From: Pogostemon cablin
Taxonomy: Eukaryota; Streptophyta; Magnoliopsida; Lamiales; Lamiaceae
Length of the DNA stretch: 64,000 bases
NCBI GenBank assembly: GCA_023678885.1
Contig: CM042983.1
Coordinates: 25,836,279-25,900,278, forward strand
Reading direction: 5' to 3'
The notes beneath the pieces were generated by a model. It saw nothing but the letters and a program-made list of their open reading frames with translations, was not told where the DNA came from and made no database searches. Shown one piece after another: positions 13,031 through 25,521 of the stretch. Within the stretch, counting starts at the first letter, position 1. Each line of letters begins with the position of its first letter. Made by a program: the position numbers and the translations under genes.

Positions 13031-14230
13031 ATGGTGTATCTTTACCATTAATATAAACGTATAAGAATATATGAGACACCTCAAAATGAAAAACGAATAA
13101 AAATATGTTGGATGGAGGGAGTATTAAATATTTAAAATTTAAATTTGCAGTGTTAAACATTAATTTCGTTACTCCAAGCTATTATAAATTGTACATGGGT
13201 GAATTTTGTGAAATTTATTTACTTTTTTACACTTTATTCATCATTCCCAATCTTTTTATTTTTTCTCAAAATTATTAATTTATATGTATTGTTTTTACAT
13301 TATCAAACTACGCAATATTATAAAAAAGACATACGAAAATAAGAAGGGGGACAAAGAGAGAGGAAGATGGGGAAAAAGCGAAAATAAAAAGCCAAACAAA
13401 CGGCTTGCCTAAAAGAACCAAAACATGTGGCTCTGAGGAACAAAAAGAGAATAAAAATATGATTAATTAGTACATCAAGAGAGCCAAAAAAATGGCTTGA
13501 ACAAATAAACCCGACTAAAATCATGAGATTGGCCAAGAGCGTGGCACGTGGCTGGCAATGGAAAGTGGAGTGGAGCAAAACAGTAGGGGCTGATCTCGGG
13601 CTTTAAGATCAGCAACGGGCTTATGTTGGCGATCGAGCCATAGGCAGAGGGATGCCGCGCCGGAATGAGTAGCCCTTCTCCCCCTGTGTTAGCGAATTCC
13701 ACAAAAACACCATGCAAGTTGGTGCTAACTCAAAGACCGGAAGAGCTCGAAACGAGCTATCAAAAAGAGACTAGAAAGGAATGTATCATAAGGGCTGCTC
13801 TAGTCTCTTGTGGAGACGCATAGAAGAAGCATGGAAATAATTAGAGGCTGAGAATCTGCTCCAAGAGGTAAAAACGGCATCAAAGGCACGTTGAGTAAAC
13901 AAGAGGATGAAGAGAATTATTGTTTTTACATTACATATTAAAAAAATAATACTCCGTACTTCTTAATTTTCATGCTCGTATAAACGAATAAAAATACTCA
14001 AACCGAGGAAGTATAGTAAAAGATTTTTTTATTTTTTTCACTGGTGTCGTATCCAATTTTTTCCTGATCAACGAAAAAAATGTGACTTGCCTAATTATGA
14101 TTATTTTTTATTTAATTTAATTGTTTTTAAATATCATATTTCCAAATTTAAAATTGAAAGATAAAAAATTTAATATATTTGATATTTATTTTTATAATTT
14201 TATATATTTCATTATTAAATGTATATATAT
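13031..14230. other. AT-rich spacer
   Basis: A segment at about 13330-13900 is less AT-rich, but no gene family was recognised in either strand and the frames there are short and unconvincing. A Stowaway-like terminal string (GGATGGAGGGAGTA) occurs near 13113 without a matching partner. Confidence 0.5.
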
Positions 14231-16075
14231 TTGTTCGTTTATTTTTTTCATCTTACTTTACTATTAAATGTAGTTTTTACCTTCGTATTAAAAAGATGAA
14301 CATTCAATTAATTTAAAAGGAGCAATATGTCATAATAGAATATTTTCAATTCAAAACCTAAAAATGAATTAATTATAAATTTTGGGTCTTAATTATGTTT
14401 TCTATCAATAAGGGCCTTAAAATATACTATAAAACAATTAAACAGGAAACGATATGCAATAATAGGATTTTTTTTAATCACAATTATATAACAAAAATAT
14501 TAAGCTTATTATTAGTTGTAAATTTTATTAATAATTGAGCATCTCTCTCTATCTTTTACTTTCATAATATATTTTATTTTTATTGAATAACCTAACCAAA
14601 ATATTTAAATGTAAAAATATATTAAAACTCAATGTGCCATATAGGAATATTTCAATTCAAAACTTAAAAAATGAGTAAACCATCAATTTGGGACCTAAAT
14701 TAATTTTTTTATAAGTTAGGGGCTTTAAAATATACTCCATAAAACTATAAAAAAATAAAACAGTGTTCCATAATAGAAATATTCTTATTAGTTTAAATTA
14801 AATCTTCATAAAAATTACTTAAAATAAAATATTAATTGCAAGATTATAAAATATTAATTACTTTAAATAATAAATTACTTAGAATAAAATATTAATTGTA
14901 ATTTTAAGACTATTAATATTTGTTCATTTATTTTTTTATCTTACTTTACTATTAAATGTAGTTTTTACATTCGTATTAAAAAGATGAACATCAGTTAATT
15001 TAAAAGGAACCGGTATGTCATAATAGAATATATTTTAAATTCAAAACCTGAAAATGAATGAATTATCAATTTTGGGTCTTAATTATTTTTTCTATCAATT
15101 AGGCCTTAAAATATATACTATAAAACAATTAAAAAGGAAAGGATATGCAATAATATGATTTTTTTATCACAATTATATAACAAAAATATTAAGCTTATTA
15201 TTAGTTGTAAATTTTATCAATAATCGAGCATCTCTCTCTTTATCTTTTACTTTCATAATATATATATTTTTTATTTATTGAATAACACAACCAAAACATT
15301 TAAATCTAAAAATATATTAAAACTCAATGTGCCATAATAGGAATATTTTCAATTCAAAACTTAAAAACATTTAAAGGTAAAAATATATGGCAAAAACTTG
15401 TGTGCGCCCGGGCGCACGGGAGCATATCCCGTGTGTCTTTAGAATTTTGTGTTAAATTGTGTACCCTTTAGTATAAAGATGTGTACTATGGCAAAAACTT
15501 GTGTGTGCCCGGGCGCACGGGAACACATTCCGTGCGCCTTTGAAATTTTGTGATAAATTGTATACCCTTTAGTATAAATATGTGTACCCTTTATTTTCTG
15601 AAGAAAAATAAAAAATATTAATAAAGTATATACCCTTTAGAACAAAATGGTGTACCTTTATTAATTAAAGTGTATACTCTTTAGACCAAAGTAATGTACC
15701 TTTACCCATGATACTAAATTCTAAAGGCGCACGAAATGTGTTTCCGTGTGCCCGGGTGCACACAAGACTCACTCAAAATATATTAAAACTCAATGTGCCA
15801 TAATAGGAATATTTTCAATTCAAAACTTAAAAAATGGGTAAATTATAAATTTGGGGGCTAAATTAATTTTTCTATCGTATGCCTTAAAATATACTTCATA
15901 AAACTATATAAAAAACTATGTGCTGTAATAAAAATATTCTTATTAGATTAAATTAAATTTTCATAAAAATTACTTAAAATAAAATATTAATGGCAAGATT
16001 ATACAATATTAATTACTTTAAATAATAAATTACTTAGAATAAAATATTAATGGTAATTTTAAGATTATTAATGAG
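14231..16075. repeat. 690-bp tandem duplication, second copy carrying a MITE
   Basis: Unit 1 (about 14231-14920) and unit 2 (about 14921-16075) share the same order of blocks, such as TACTATTAAATGTAGTTTTTAC, GAGCATCTCTCTCT and ACTCAATGTGCCATA. Unit 2 is about 465 bp longer. This is accounted for by the 386-bp MITE at 15389-15774, its 9-bp target duplication and a local ~71-bp duplication just before it. Non-coding and AT-rich; origin unknown. Confidence 0.85.
15389..15774. mobile_element. MULE-type MITE, copy 3, with duplicated left end
   Basis: A 386-bp element flanked by the 9-bp repeat AAAATATAT (15380-15388, 15775-15783). The left end GGCAAAAACTTGTGTGCGC and the reverse complement of the right end share about 50 bp of inverted repeat at roughly 80 % identity. 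The left ~100 bp is tandemly repeated: a second GGCAAAAACTTGTGTG starts at 15490. Non-coding. Confidence 0.88.
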
Positions 16076-16374
16076 AAAGATTAAATAAAACAATATGTAA
16101 AATATTAAATTACTTAAAATAAAATATTAATTGCAAAATTAATGTGAGAGCACCCACGTACACAATTTTTTCAAGAGCCAACGTGGCGACGCCACAACGC
16201 CACATACACAAAATTTTTCAATGAGCAACGCGGCGCCGCCACCTCACAATTTAAAAAAAATTATTTTTGACAAGCACTTGCAAATTAATAGTATTAATTA
16301 TATATATAATATATTTTATTCAAACTTTGCAAATATCAATGCAATCCAATTTAGTATGAAACATATATTTGATA
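16076..16374. other. Spacer with a short GC-rich direct repeat
   Basis: Around 16155-16245 two related ~50-bp blocks occur (CACAATTTTTTCAAGAG...GCGACGCCAC and CACAAAATTTTTCAATGAG...GCGCCGCCAC). Nothing else was seen. Confidence 0.5.
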
Positions 16375-19127
16375 CTAGTTTTTTTAGACATGTGTTGCAC
16401 GTCGCATGCACTTTGTATTTTTGCATTTAAAAAAAAAATTATTTTGTTATTATGAAAATTCTATTTTCAACATAGTAGTATAAGGTAAATAAATTCGAAA
16501 TGATCTTCAAAATGGGTTTTTGTTCGACTTAGATATCCTGTTACATTATAGCTAGTTAATGCACATTAAATGTAGAAATTCAAGAGTGGCATGAAATTAA
16601 AATTTTAAAAATTGCATTACATTCCAGATTACATGTATTAAATTAGAAACAGATTGCCAAAGGAGAAGAATACAAAATTCTCAATATGTGATTGGTTGGT
16701 TTAATTAGGGGGTAATTTTTTTTATTTATTTTATTATTAAAATTTTTTTTGGTTGAGTGTCACTTTACATTACTCATTTCAAAATCTATGACTTAAGTTA
16801 AACAGTAGAAAGAGGTAAAGGAGCAAAGAAAAAAAATCAAGGATTTATCAATCAAATAATATGAATTTCTTGTGAAGATTGTTTATGGTAATTTAATTGA
16901 AACTCCAATTGCAACTGTTCCACCATATTATGTTCACGAAGAGCCGTTCTCCATCATTGATTCTCCATAGTTGATTCCATGATGAAACACCTTCTGATCA
17001 CCTCCACTTTCCTTAATGCTTCATTACCCTAAATTAAATGTCCATTCAAAGGATTTTGAGTAGAATAAAGAATTTATAATGAAAGAGAGGGTGCCATACC
17101 ATCGATATGAAAGAAATATGCTAATAAATTAATATTTTAATAAAATGCAAAAAAAGTTCATCTAATTTAAAATAATTTCTTTATTTTCATCTTATATAAC
17201 AACCATCTTAAAAACCTATGTGATGAAATTTACTTACAAAAACACTATTATATCAACTTTAATTCCCTGTTTCATTTTCCATGTTCCATTGGTATTCCAT
17301 AATATAATAAAACTATACCCTACAATTTACCATTAAACCCTTGGGGTAAGGATTGAATTTTGGCCATTGATTGTGACGCGTGACAAGATTTTAATATATG
17401 CAATAGTAGATGAAACATGTGATTGGAATAGGTGATCTCATTTGCTATTATAGCATCTACAAATACGCAAATGAGATTAACTGTTACACAATGGTATTTT
17501 ATCTACTGTTTCATAAATTAAATGATTGACACGTGGCACGATCAATGCCTAAAATTTAATACATGCCCCAAGGGTTTAATGGTCATTTGTAGGGTATAGT
17601 ATTTTTATGTTGTGAAACACCGGAAATATAATAGGGAATTCAACTTGACAAATACGTAGCACTTGTTTCAATCATTCATGATGCAATATATATATATCAC
17701 CCATGTGGAATATCATCAAATGAATAATAATACCATCAATATGAAAAGAAATAGTAAAATAAATGAATGTTTTAATGAGCAGACTAACTATAGTTACATC
17801 CACATTAGTACTTATTTTGGCAGAGATTCTAAGATGAATTTCAAGCACTATCGTCTATCGCCTCCTCAAACAGGTATGATATATAAATAAAATTAGATCA
17901 CATACCATTAATAATAGCAAAGTTTTTTATACATTAACTAAATTAATTTACTGAGTCAAAAGCCGCCTTAAAAAAAATCTGATCATGCCCCATGCTGTTC
18001 AAGTTTATACTTACAAAATTTCCACATAGAGATATGGATATCTTCATGAGCAATTAATTAAGTAAAAGAAATAAAGAAATATCTTACTATACATGCTCTT
18101 GTTTCTTGCTTCCCTTTCAGCTTTCGGACAACAACTAATGCAAATTAAATGTTGGCATCAGTAAGCTCATCAGAATATCAATTTTGAGAAAATCATGTAA
18201 TGAGTTCTAAAAACCAAAACATTATAATTAATAACGGGGCCATGCATATAAGTCTTTATCGTGTTTTCAATAAATACTCCACATTTTATAAGTAAAATTT
18301 ATAGTAGCAACGAATAAAGTAAGGAGAGAAAAATACCTCATCAGACTATATGTTGCTAAGCAATGGACTGATTGATGATGCATTCACAATGCGTCAATAC
18401 ACAAATAAATGGATTGGTGTCCGCACAAAAAAAGAATAATCACGCAATACTCTAAAAGAAAACTTAAATGAAACAACAAATAACTTCGTTAAATTCTTAA
18501 GAATGCACCATGGAGAATAAATCTAAATGATTAGAAATATCATTCCTAGACTTTATTAAACTGTGGTATGCAAAATGAAAATGTTACAACGAATGAGACA
18601 TGAAGGTGGAATTTATAGGGCAAGTAATAATTAAGAACATCACTCATATTAATCTTGAAATTCTAAGAGTTTAGAAATAATAATTGCAGGAAGTTAAAGT
18701 GATTCTTGAATTTTAAGTGTTTATAGAAAGAAATTATTGAAATAAATAATAAGGCCAAATATGTAAATACAAAAATACTATAAAGACAAAATTGGAAGAA
18801 AATATTTCTTAAGTATTTCGTACCTTTAATATATTATTCATTATTAATTATATATATAATGATTATGATAAACTTATTAATATAATTAATTATTATTAAT
18901 ATAATTAATTAGGGTAAAAAAATTTATGATTTATGAAGATTAATTATTGAAATAAAGGATATGAAAAATGAAAAGACATTACAATTATATTTCATAATTA
19001 ATAATGTCACTTTTAATATATTAGGAATTTTAATATGATAAATAAAGGGTAAAAATGTAGTAAAGAAATATAGGCAAGGATAAAATAGGAAAAAAATGTT
19101 AACACCTACTAAGCCACTTTTAATATA
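16375..19127 (-). mobile_element. Helitron-like element A
   Basis: On the minus strand its 3' end has the hallmark of a Helitron: the hairpin GACGTGC-AAC-ACATGTC (16387-16403, one arm imperfect), an A-rich spacer, then CTAG (16375-16378) followed by T. The other end reads, on the minus strand, TATATTAAAAGTGGCTTAG, like the 5' end of element B but without its first bases. It is AT-rich and shows no Rep/helicase coding, so it is non-autonomous. Length about 2.75 kb. Confidence 0.65.
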
Positions 19128-19279
19128 CTAGTTTTTATAGACGTGCGTTGCACGTCGCAGGCACGTCGTAATTTATTTTACGATTATTCTTTTGTTATAT
19201 TTTATTTAAGTAAATAATCTATTTATTAATTAAATAAAACTTCTTTCATACCATGTGTTTTGTCTGACAATGTTCATCG

Positions 19280-19500
19280 CGCAAGTCTTGCGTGAGACCG
19301 TCTCACGTAAGATTATTTTATACCTTTTAAATTAGTTATTACTTTTGTTATAAAATATTATCATTTTTTATTTATACTATAAATTGTTTATAAAATATTA
19401 TTATCACTTTTTATTAATTGATCAGAATATCACCTTTTTATTATAAAAATTAAAACTTTTTATTATATAAACTACTTTTTATTCGTCTCATATAAGTACT
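19280..19500. mobile_element. Small inverted-repeat element (GAGACCGTCTCAC family), copy 1
   Basis: It begins GCAAGTCTTGCGTGAGACCG, followed by repeated blocks like TTATCACTTTTTAT and a final CGTCTCATATAAG. The same layout occurs at 28572-28854. Boundaries are approximate. Confidence 0.55.
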
Positions 19501-20873
19501 TACATTAAATGTGTTTGCCATGTTCATATGATATATTATTATTAATTGATTAATTATTAAATAAGCAAATTATTGTATGCATTTTTTTTATTAATTTCTT
19601 AATTATATACTATAGTGAATTTTTGGCCTTTGCTCTTCTAGTGGTCTCTTTTCTTTTTTTAGGCAATTTATAGTGTGCATTCGGGTGCACTTAAAGATAG
19701 AGTGTACACACATACAAATATAGACAAAAACATATACAATTAAGAGTAATAGTGTATACAATGTACTATACTAATTATACAACTCTCATCATGTCATACT
19801 TTATTATTAAAAAGTTTCATAAACGCGAATTGTCTAATTCGTTTGTCAAAATAGAATATAATTTTTTTTAAAAAAAAATTCTAATTTTAAAATATATTAT
19901 TTTGGGAGATAATTTTATGTTAATAATTATGAAATTTTAAAATGAAAATTTAGAGTAGTTTTTAATTTTATTTGACTGAATATCATGTGAAGTGTTTTAT
20001 TTTTAATATGCAGTATTCAGGTTAAAATAAAATATATTCAAGTGTCTTAAGTTAAGGTTTCTCTTTTATTCCTTTTTAATACATAAATGATTAAATTTGC
20101 ATTAATAGTGGAAATTAGTTTATATTTTTGGAATGCTATTAATTATGAAAATTACCTCACACTTTATACACCTACAAGGAATTAAAAGAATTTTATAGAA
20201 TTTTCAAGATGTTTAAAAAATATATAATTCTTTATTTAATATTTTATAAATATAAAGATTCAAATTATTTATAATATTAAAGAATAATATGATTAATTAA
20301 TACTTTTTAATCTTAATTATTTAATTTTAAGTTATTTAATTAAGTTCTTAAGAATTATATTAAATAAATAAATTTTGAAAAGATTAAAAGGTACATTAAA
20401 ATTAATTTAATGAATTTTAATGAAGACATGATCAATACAAAATTAGTTAGATAGAATAAGAATATACAAACGTTATATATTAAAGTAGTTATTAAGAATA
20501 TGAAGAGTCATTGTTAATATAAATAAATTTATTATTAATAATGTTGGATGTCAAGTAGTATTTATTAATATAATGTAAATATTAAATAATTCCTATGTCA
20601 TTAATTGGGGGATGTTAAAGATGTTATAAAAAGTGGAGATAAAGAGTTAGAAAAAAAGTTTTTCAGTGATATTAATTTTTAATATATTATTATGATTGCA
20701 ATTATAATATGATATGTATATAATAAGTAATGCTCACATATATTTATATATTAATAATTTATTATTAAAAAAACTTACAAGTTTACATTGTGACCACAAA
20801 AAAGAAAAATCAATGTGTAAGTTATATTTTATTATTTTACTAAATTCATTTTTTTAGCCCATAGAAATCTTAC

Positions 20874-20916
<43 letters not shown>

Positions 20917-20932
20917 TAATAATAATAATAAT
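20874..20932. repeat. (ATA)n microsatellite
   Basis: About 19 trinucleotide units with one interruption, inside Helitron-like element B. Confidence 0.95.
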
Positions 20933-21721
20933 ATTTATTAAAATAAATACTGTAGTTACGTAATAATACAGAAAATTGCTAGATTACGATTAAAGTGAAG
21001 AACTTCAAGTTAATTCCCCCATAATGATTAATCATACATAAATGGTCGATCAAATAGTATAGAATTTGATATAAATAATCATTTTTTATAAGGTGGATCA
21101 TACTTAGTAGTTAATTACACTACTTTTACTTGAATAGTATTCAATTAGGAAATTATTAGACAATGCAAAATCAGAAGTTGCATACAACTTTATCCATTCT
21201 TTTAATATATAAAATATATAAAAAATAATAATAAGTTGATACTTACACAAGTCTTACATAAAATCAAATTTCTCTTCAAGCTCTTTTAGAAAATCAAGCA
21301 GACCTAAAAAAAACTAACCACAAATTATATATCATCTTATAATCATCCCTACTCTTAGAACGATGGCGCATTCGTCTCTGCATCTTTGTCCTCTCGTCTA
21401 ACCAAGCATTCGAGAAGATTTCATTGTTGTCGTGGATTTGTTCATGGAGTCCGCCTCAAACGATTACATTGCCACTACAAGCTACTCTACATTTTATAGT
21501 GTTTGATTTTCTCATCATATTAATTATTCATTAAATGGCTTTGTGAATTCATGATATATATTTATATTAATAATTAATTTAAGAGACTCCAAGAGCCTAA
21601 ATGAATACAAAGAGTCTTACATCCATAAAGTTAAAGATGTAATTAAGAAAATTTGATGGGGATAAAATGGGAAAAAATGTTAACCATGATACTAGCCACT
21701 TTTAATATATTATGATTATGA

Positions 21722-22070
21722 TTTATTAAAATTTATTTTAAATTAAATAAAAAATTATTTAAACAAAAAAGGAAATATTTTATAATATTTCATCTTTCAA
21801 TTATATATTCATTAATTCTAAACACACACAAATTATTATTCTATATATATATATATATATAATCCAATAATAATAATTATTATTATTATTATTATTATCA
21901 ATTTTTTATTTTTTGTTACCTCCATTGTCTTTTTATCTTTCTTAATAATATTCATTTATTCTAAACATAAAAAAATCATTATTCTATATAAATTTTATAA
22001 GAATCTAATTATCATATTACCTCCACCATTTGGTTGCCTCCATCTCACAACTAATTTGAATGTCAAATAT
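21722..22070. other. AT-rich spacer with short TA and ATT runs
   Basis: Holds (TA)n at about 21843-21861 and (ATT)n at about 21866-21898. No gene was seen. Confidence 0.6.
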
Positions 22071-22325
22071 CTAAGAGGGGAGTGTTTGTCGTGTTTGTCA
22101 AATACCTGAGCGTGTTTGTCAAATACCTAGGAGGGGAGTGTTTGTCAAATACCTAAGTGGAGGAGTGTTTGTCGTGTTTGTCAAATATCTAATAGGGGAG
22201 TGTTTGTCAAATATCTAAGAGGAGAGGAGTGTTTGTCGTGTTTGTCAAATACCTAAAAGGAGTATCGTGTTTGTCAAATACCTAAGGGGGGAGGGGAGTG
22301 TTTCTCAAATATCTAAGAGGATACT
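22071..22325. repeat. Minisatellite of GTGTTTGTCAAATACCTAA units
   Basis: About ten head-to-tail copies of a unit resembling GGGGAGTGTTTGTCAAATAC plus CTAAGA. Longer variants contain an extra GTGTTTGTC (GTGTTTGTCGTGTTTGTC), giving a mixed short/long pattern. It is markedly G/T-biased on this strand compared with its AT-rich surroundings. Confidence 0.88.
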
Positions 22326-22400
22326 ACAAAGCGTATATGTCAACTAGTTAATCGTTAATTGATCAAAAATAATAACGAATGCAACTAGTTATCACCACAC

Positions 22401-22556
22401 TTTAATTGAATTGATGGTAGATATATCATATATTTGATTGTTAATATACATAATAACTTTTAAAATTTATCTCTACATTTAATTGAATTGATGGTAGATA
22501 TATCATATATTTGATTGTTAATATATATAATAACTTTTAAAATTTATCTCTACATT
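22401..22556. repeat. 77-bp tandem duplication
   Basis: The block starting TTTAATTGAATTGATGG at 22401 recurs at 22478 nearly unchanged, ending CTCTACAT each time. Confidence 0.92.
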
Positions 22557-22889
22557 ATTTTATAAATATTTTATTTGATTATATATAAATTATTTAAGCT
22601 TTTAATTATATATCCACATAATACATATGTGATTATATATTTATACAACAGTTCTATTACAATCTTCTTTTACTTTATGTATTATACACTGACAATTTCA
22701 TTACTTTTTAGTTCATTCTATTACAATCTTCTTTTACTTTATTTATACACTGACTATTTTATTACCTCGATTTCGTTAAAATTCTGCCATCAATATCAAT
22801 TATTTTATTTAAATAGTAATATAATTATTTTAATTTATGATATTGATATTCTATTTGATTACTAGTTTATATATATATTATTTGATTAC

Positions 22890-22956
<67 letters not shown>

Positions 22957-24265
22957 TTTTTTTCCCATCTCCTGCACGCATTTATTAGTTTACATTATCA
23001 TAAATTAATAAAACAAGTTTAAATAAATAATCATTTAGTTAAATTATTAATATATATAAGGATTTATTACTAAGTAGTACAAAATTTATATTAATATTAT
23101 AAGTAGATACACTAGAATGAAAATATTACTCATACATACAATATACTAATTTGAGATACCTAATATATATTCATGTATGGCAATAAAATAAAACCTCAAA
23201 TATTCATATAATTTGTTCCATGATCTCTCTCACTTCTAATACTTTTGTACCCTTTCCTTCTCTCTAGGTATGTATGCACAGACTATTATTTGTAGGTATG
23301 TATGCACAGACTATTATTTGTATGTATATGTGTGATTGAGTTTCAGGTAATTTTGGTGCAAGTGCAACTCACATTTTTTCTCTATTAATTTTCAAGTTAA
23401 TTCCTGCATATTTTTTTCTTTAGCTATTAATTTATATACTCAGAACCCATATATTCTGGAATTGATTCAAATTCTAAATACATATATTCTGAACACAATG
23501 TATATGTACTTCTTATCACAATCGAAGGTTTTACTCATAAAACTCAAGTTGACTGGATCTTTTGTTACATCTTGGTGTGACATCTCTTGTGACACTCTGT
23601 TAGATGAGTGACACGTAAGAGAGAGAATGGAAACTATACCTAAGTCAACTAGTTAACCCTTAGGGCAAGGGATTTGATTTATCCACTCTGACACGTGTCA
23701 TTCCATGAGCATGTGTGATATGTCACACCAATGTGTCACAGAACATCTCATGCCTATGTATTTATGAACACAACTAATAGTTTACTCACGTAAATCAAAA
23801 TCTTTTTGTATGGTGTGACTGAGACAGAGAAATTTATTAAACTCTGAACACAAATATCCGAACACCACATATATATATAAATTTCTGAACGCAATTGAAA
23901 TTCCTTTTGAACCCGAGTGAGAGAAAATATATAAAATTCTAAACACAAATATCCTTAACACCACTAATATCATCGGGATTTCATTTAACAAATTGCAACT
24001 TCCACCTATTTTTAAGGAGAGAATTATGGGATGATTTTTCTCTTTAATAACATTAAAAATCTTACCTTTTTAAATTATTTTTAATACAACTAAAATAAGG
24101 GTAAGAAGGATATTTCACTTATTAGTATATCCTATTGTATCTATTAATAATTGTGGTGTATAAAATGTACCTAATAGTAATGGACTTCTTGTATTTTTTT
24201 TCTTTACTACATGATATTCGTTATTACTCTATTTTAAATTTATAAAATTAAATAACTAAACAATG

Positions 24266-24325
<60 letters not shown>

Positions 24326-25512
24326 TATATTTGTGTTAAATAAATATTTTTATAAACATTATTTTTTAATGAAGCTTTATGGTATTAGTAATTAATTTTT
24401 AAGTGTAGTTTTATACTGAAATGAAAAGAGTATAATTTAATTTTTAAAGTTAGATCCATTTTTTATTGGTGAGTTTTGAGTGAGACCGTCTCACGGATCT
24501 CATTATGTGAGACGGATCCTCCACTAACCTATTTACATTAATTTTTTTTAATGCACTGAACAGTACTTACCACCTAATCATACTGAGAAAGTGTTTTTTT
24601 TTGTCGGCCTTGAATCTCTGTAGTGTTGTTAGTAAGGTAAATTCGTTCTTTTATTTTTTTAAATAAAAATAAAAAATAAATATTTGAATAAAAATTAAAA
24701 TTAATTAAATTTAGTATATTATTATAATAAAATAGTATATTTATTTTATTCGTCCTAGGCTCACTCATCACTTTTTATAGTATTAATCAAGTATCACTTA
24801 ATTTTATCCGTCTTACTAATTTTTTTTGCAAGACATATTATAACTTTTTTTTATCATATATTACTTTTTATTAAAAATATTATCACTTTTTATTTAATAT
24901 AGTAATTGTAAAAAAACAAAAAAAACTATAATTCAAATTTTTATTAAATATAAATATATTAAAGGAGATGAGATAAATTTATAAATTAAAAATTATATAA
25001 ATATTGCATATAAGAAATATTAAATTTTAAATTTAAAAAATAAATAATAGTTATAATAAGTTCTAATAATTTTAGGTTAATTATATAAATAATTAATATA
25101 TAATTTTGAAGAAAGAAAAAGAAAAACAACACATTTATTCATGGTCATAACCTTGCATTGGTTCAATAATGTGATGTGCCAGATTAAATCTTTGACATGC
25201 AATGTGAAACACGCTAATTGGGCATATCAAATACATGCAATGCATATATTTATTAGAAAACACGCTAATTGGGTGGAGCGCTCCTACAATTTTACCCATG
25301 TCTTTGCCTTTTTTATTTAATATTTATAATTATACTTAAATAATTATTATTAATTGAATAAAGATTTATTATTATATATTTAGTAGAGATAAGAATAAAT
25401 ATTTTGGAGATATATAACATTGATATAATAATAAAAATAGAAGGATTATATATGCAATATTAAAATTAGAAAATATAAAAAATACAACGATTAACCACAT
25501 TGCGACCCGTCA
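22557..25512. other. AT-rich spacer with microsatellites
   Basis: Contains (TA)n at 22895-22955 and 24266-24324, a ~27-bp tandem duplication at about 23267-23322 (GTATGTATGCACAGACTATT twice), an imperfect palindromic region at 23570-23745 built on TGTGACA/TGTCACA strings, and a fragment of the GAGACCGTCTCAC repeat at 24478. No coding sequence was recognised. Confidence 0.6.
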
Positions 25513-25521
25513 TATTTTTAA

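Larger units (their letters stand above)
19128..21721 (-). mobile_element. Helitron-like element B, adjoining A
   Basis: The minus-strand 3' end has a perfect 7-bp-arm hairpin GACGTGC-GTT-GCACGTC (19140-19156), a short spacer and CTAG (19128-19131). The 5' end on the minus strand begins TCATAATCATAATATATTAA at 21721, with the TC start expected of Helitrons. The flanks are A on the left (19127) and T on the right (21722), the usual A/T insertion site. It is 2,594 bp, has no recognisable protein coding, and includes an (ATA)n run and a smaller MITE-like repeat at 19280. Confidence 0.7.

Noticed and set aside
13318..13717. Two minus-strand frames of 80-86 codons
   Set aside because: No recognisable family, overlapping each other, no splice context and no conserved motif.
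22071..22325. Possible CRISPR-like spaced repeat
   Set aside because: Units are contiguous and variable with no unique spacers, and the DNA is a plant nuclear genome; it is a minisatellite.
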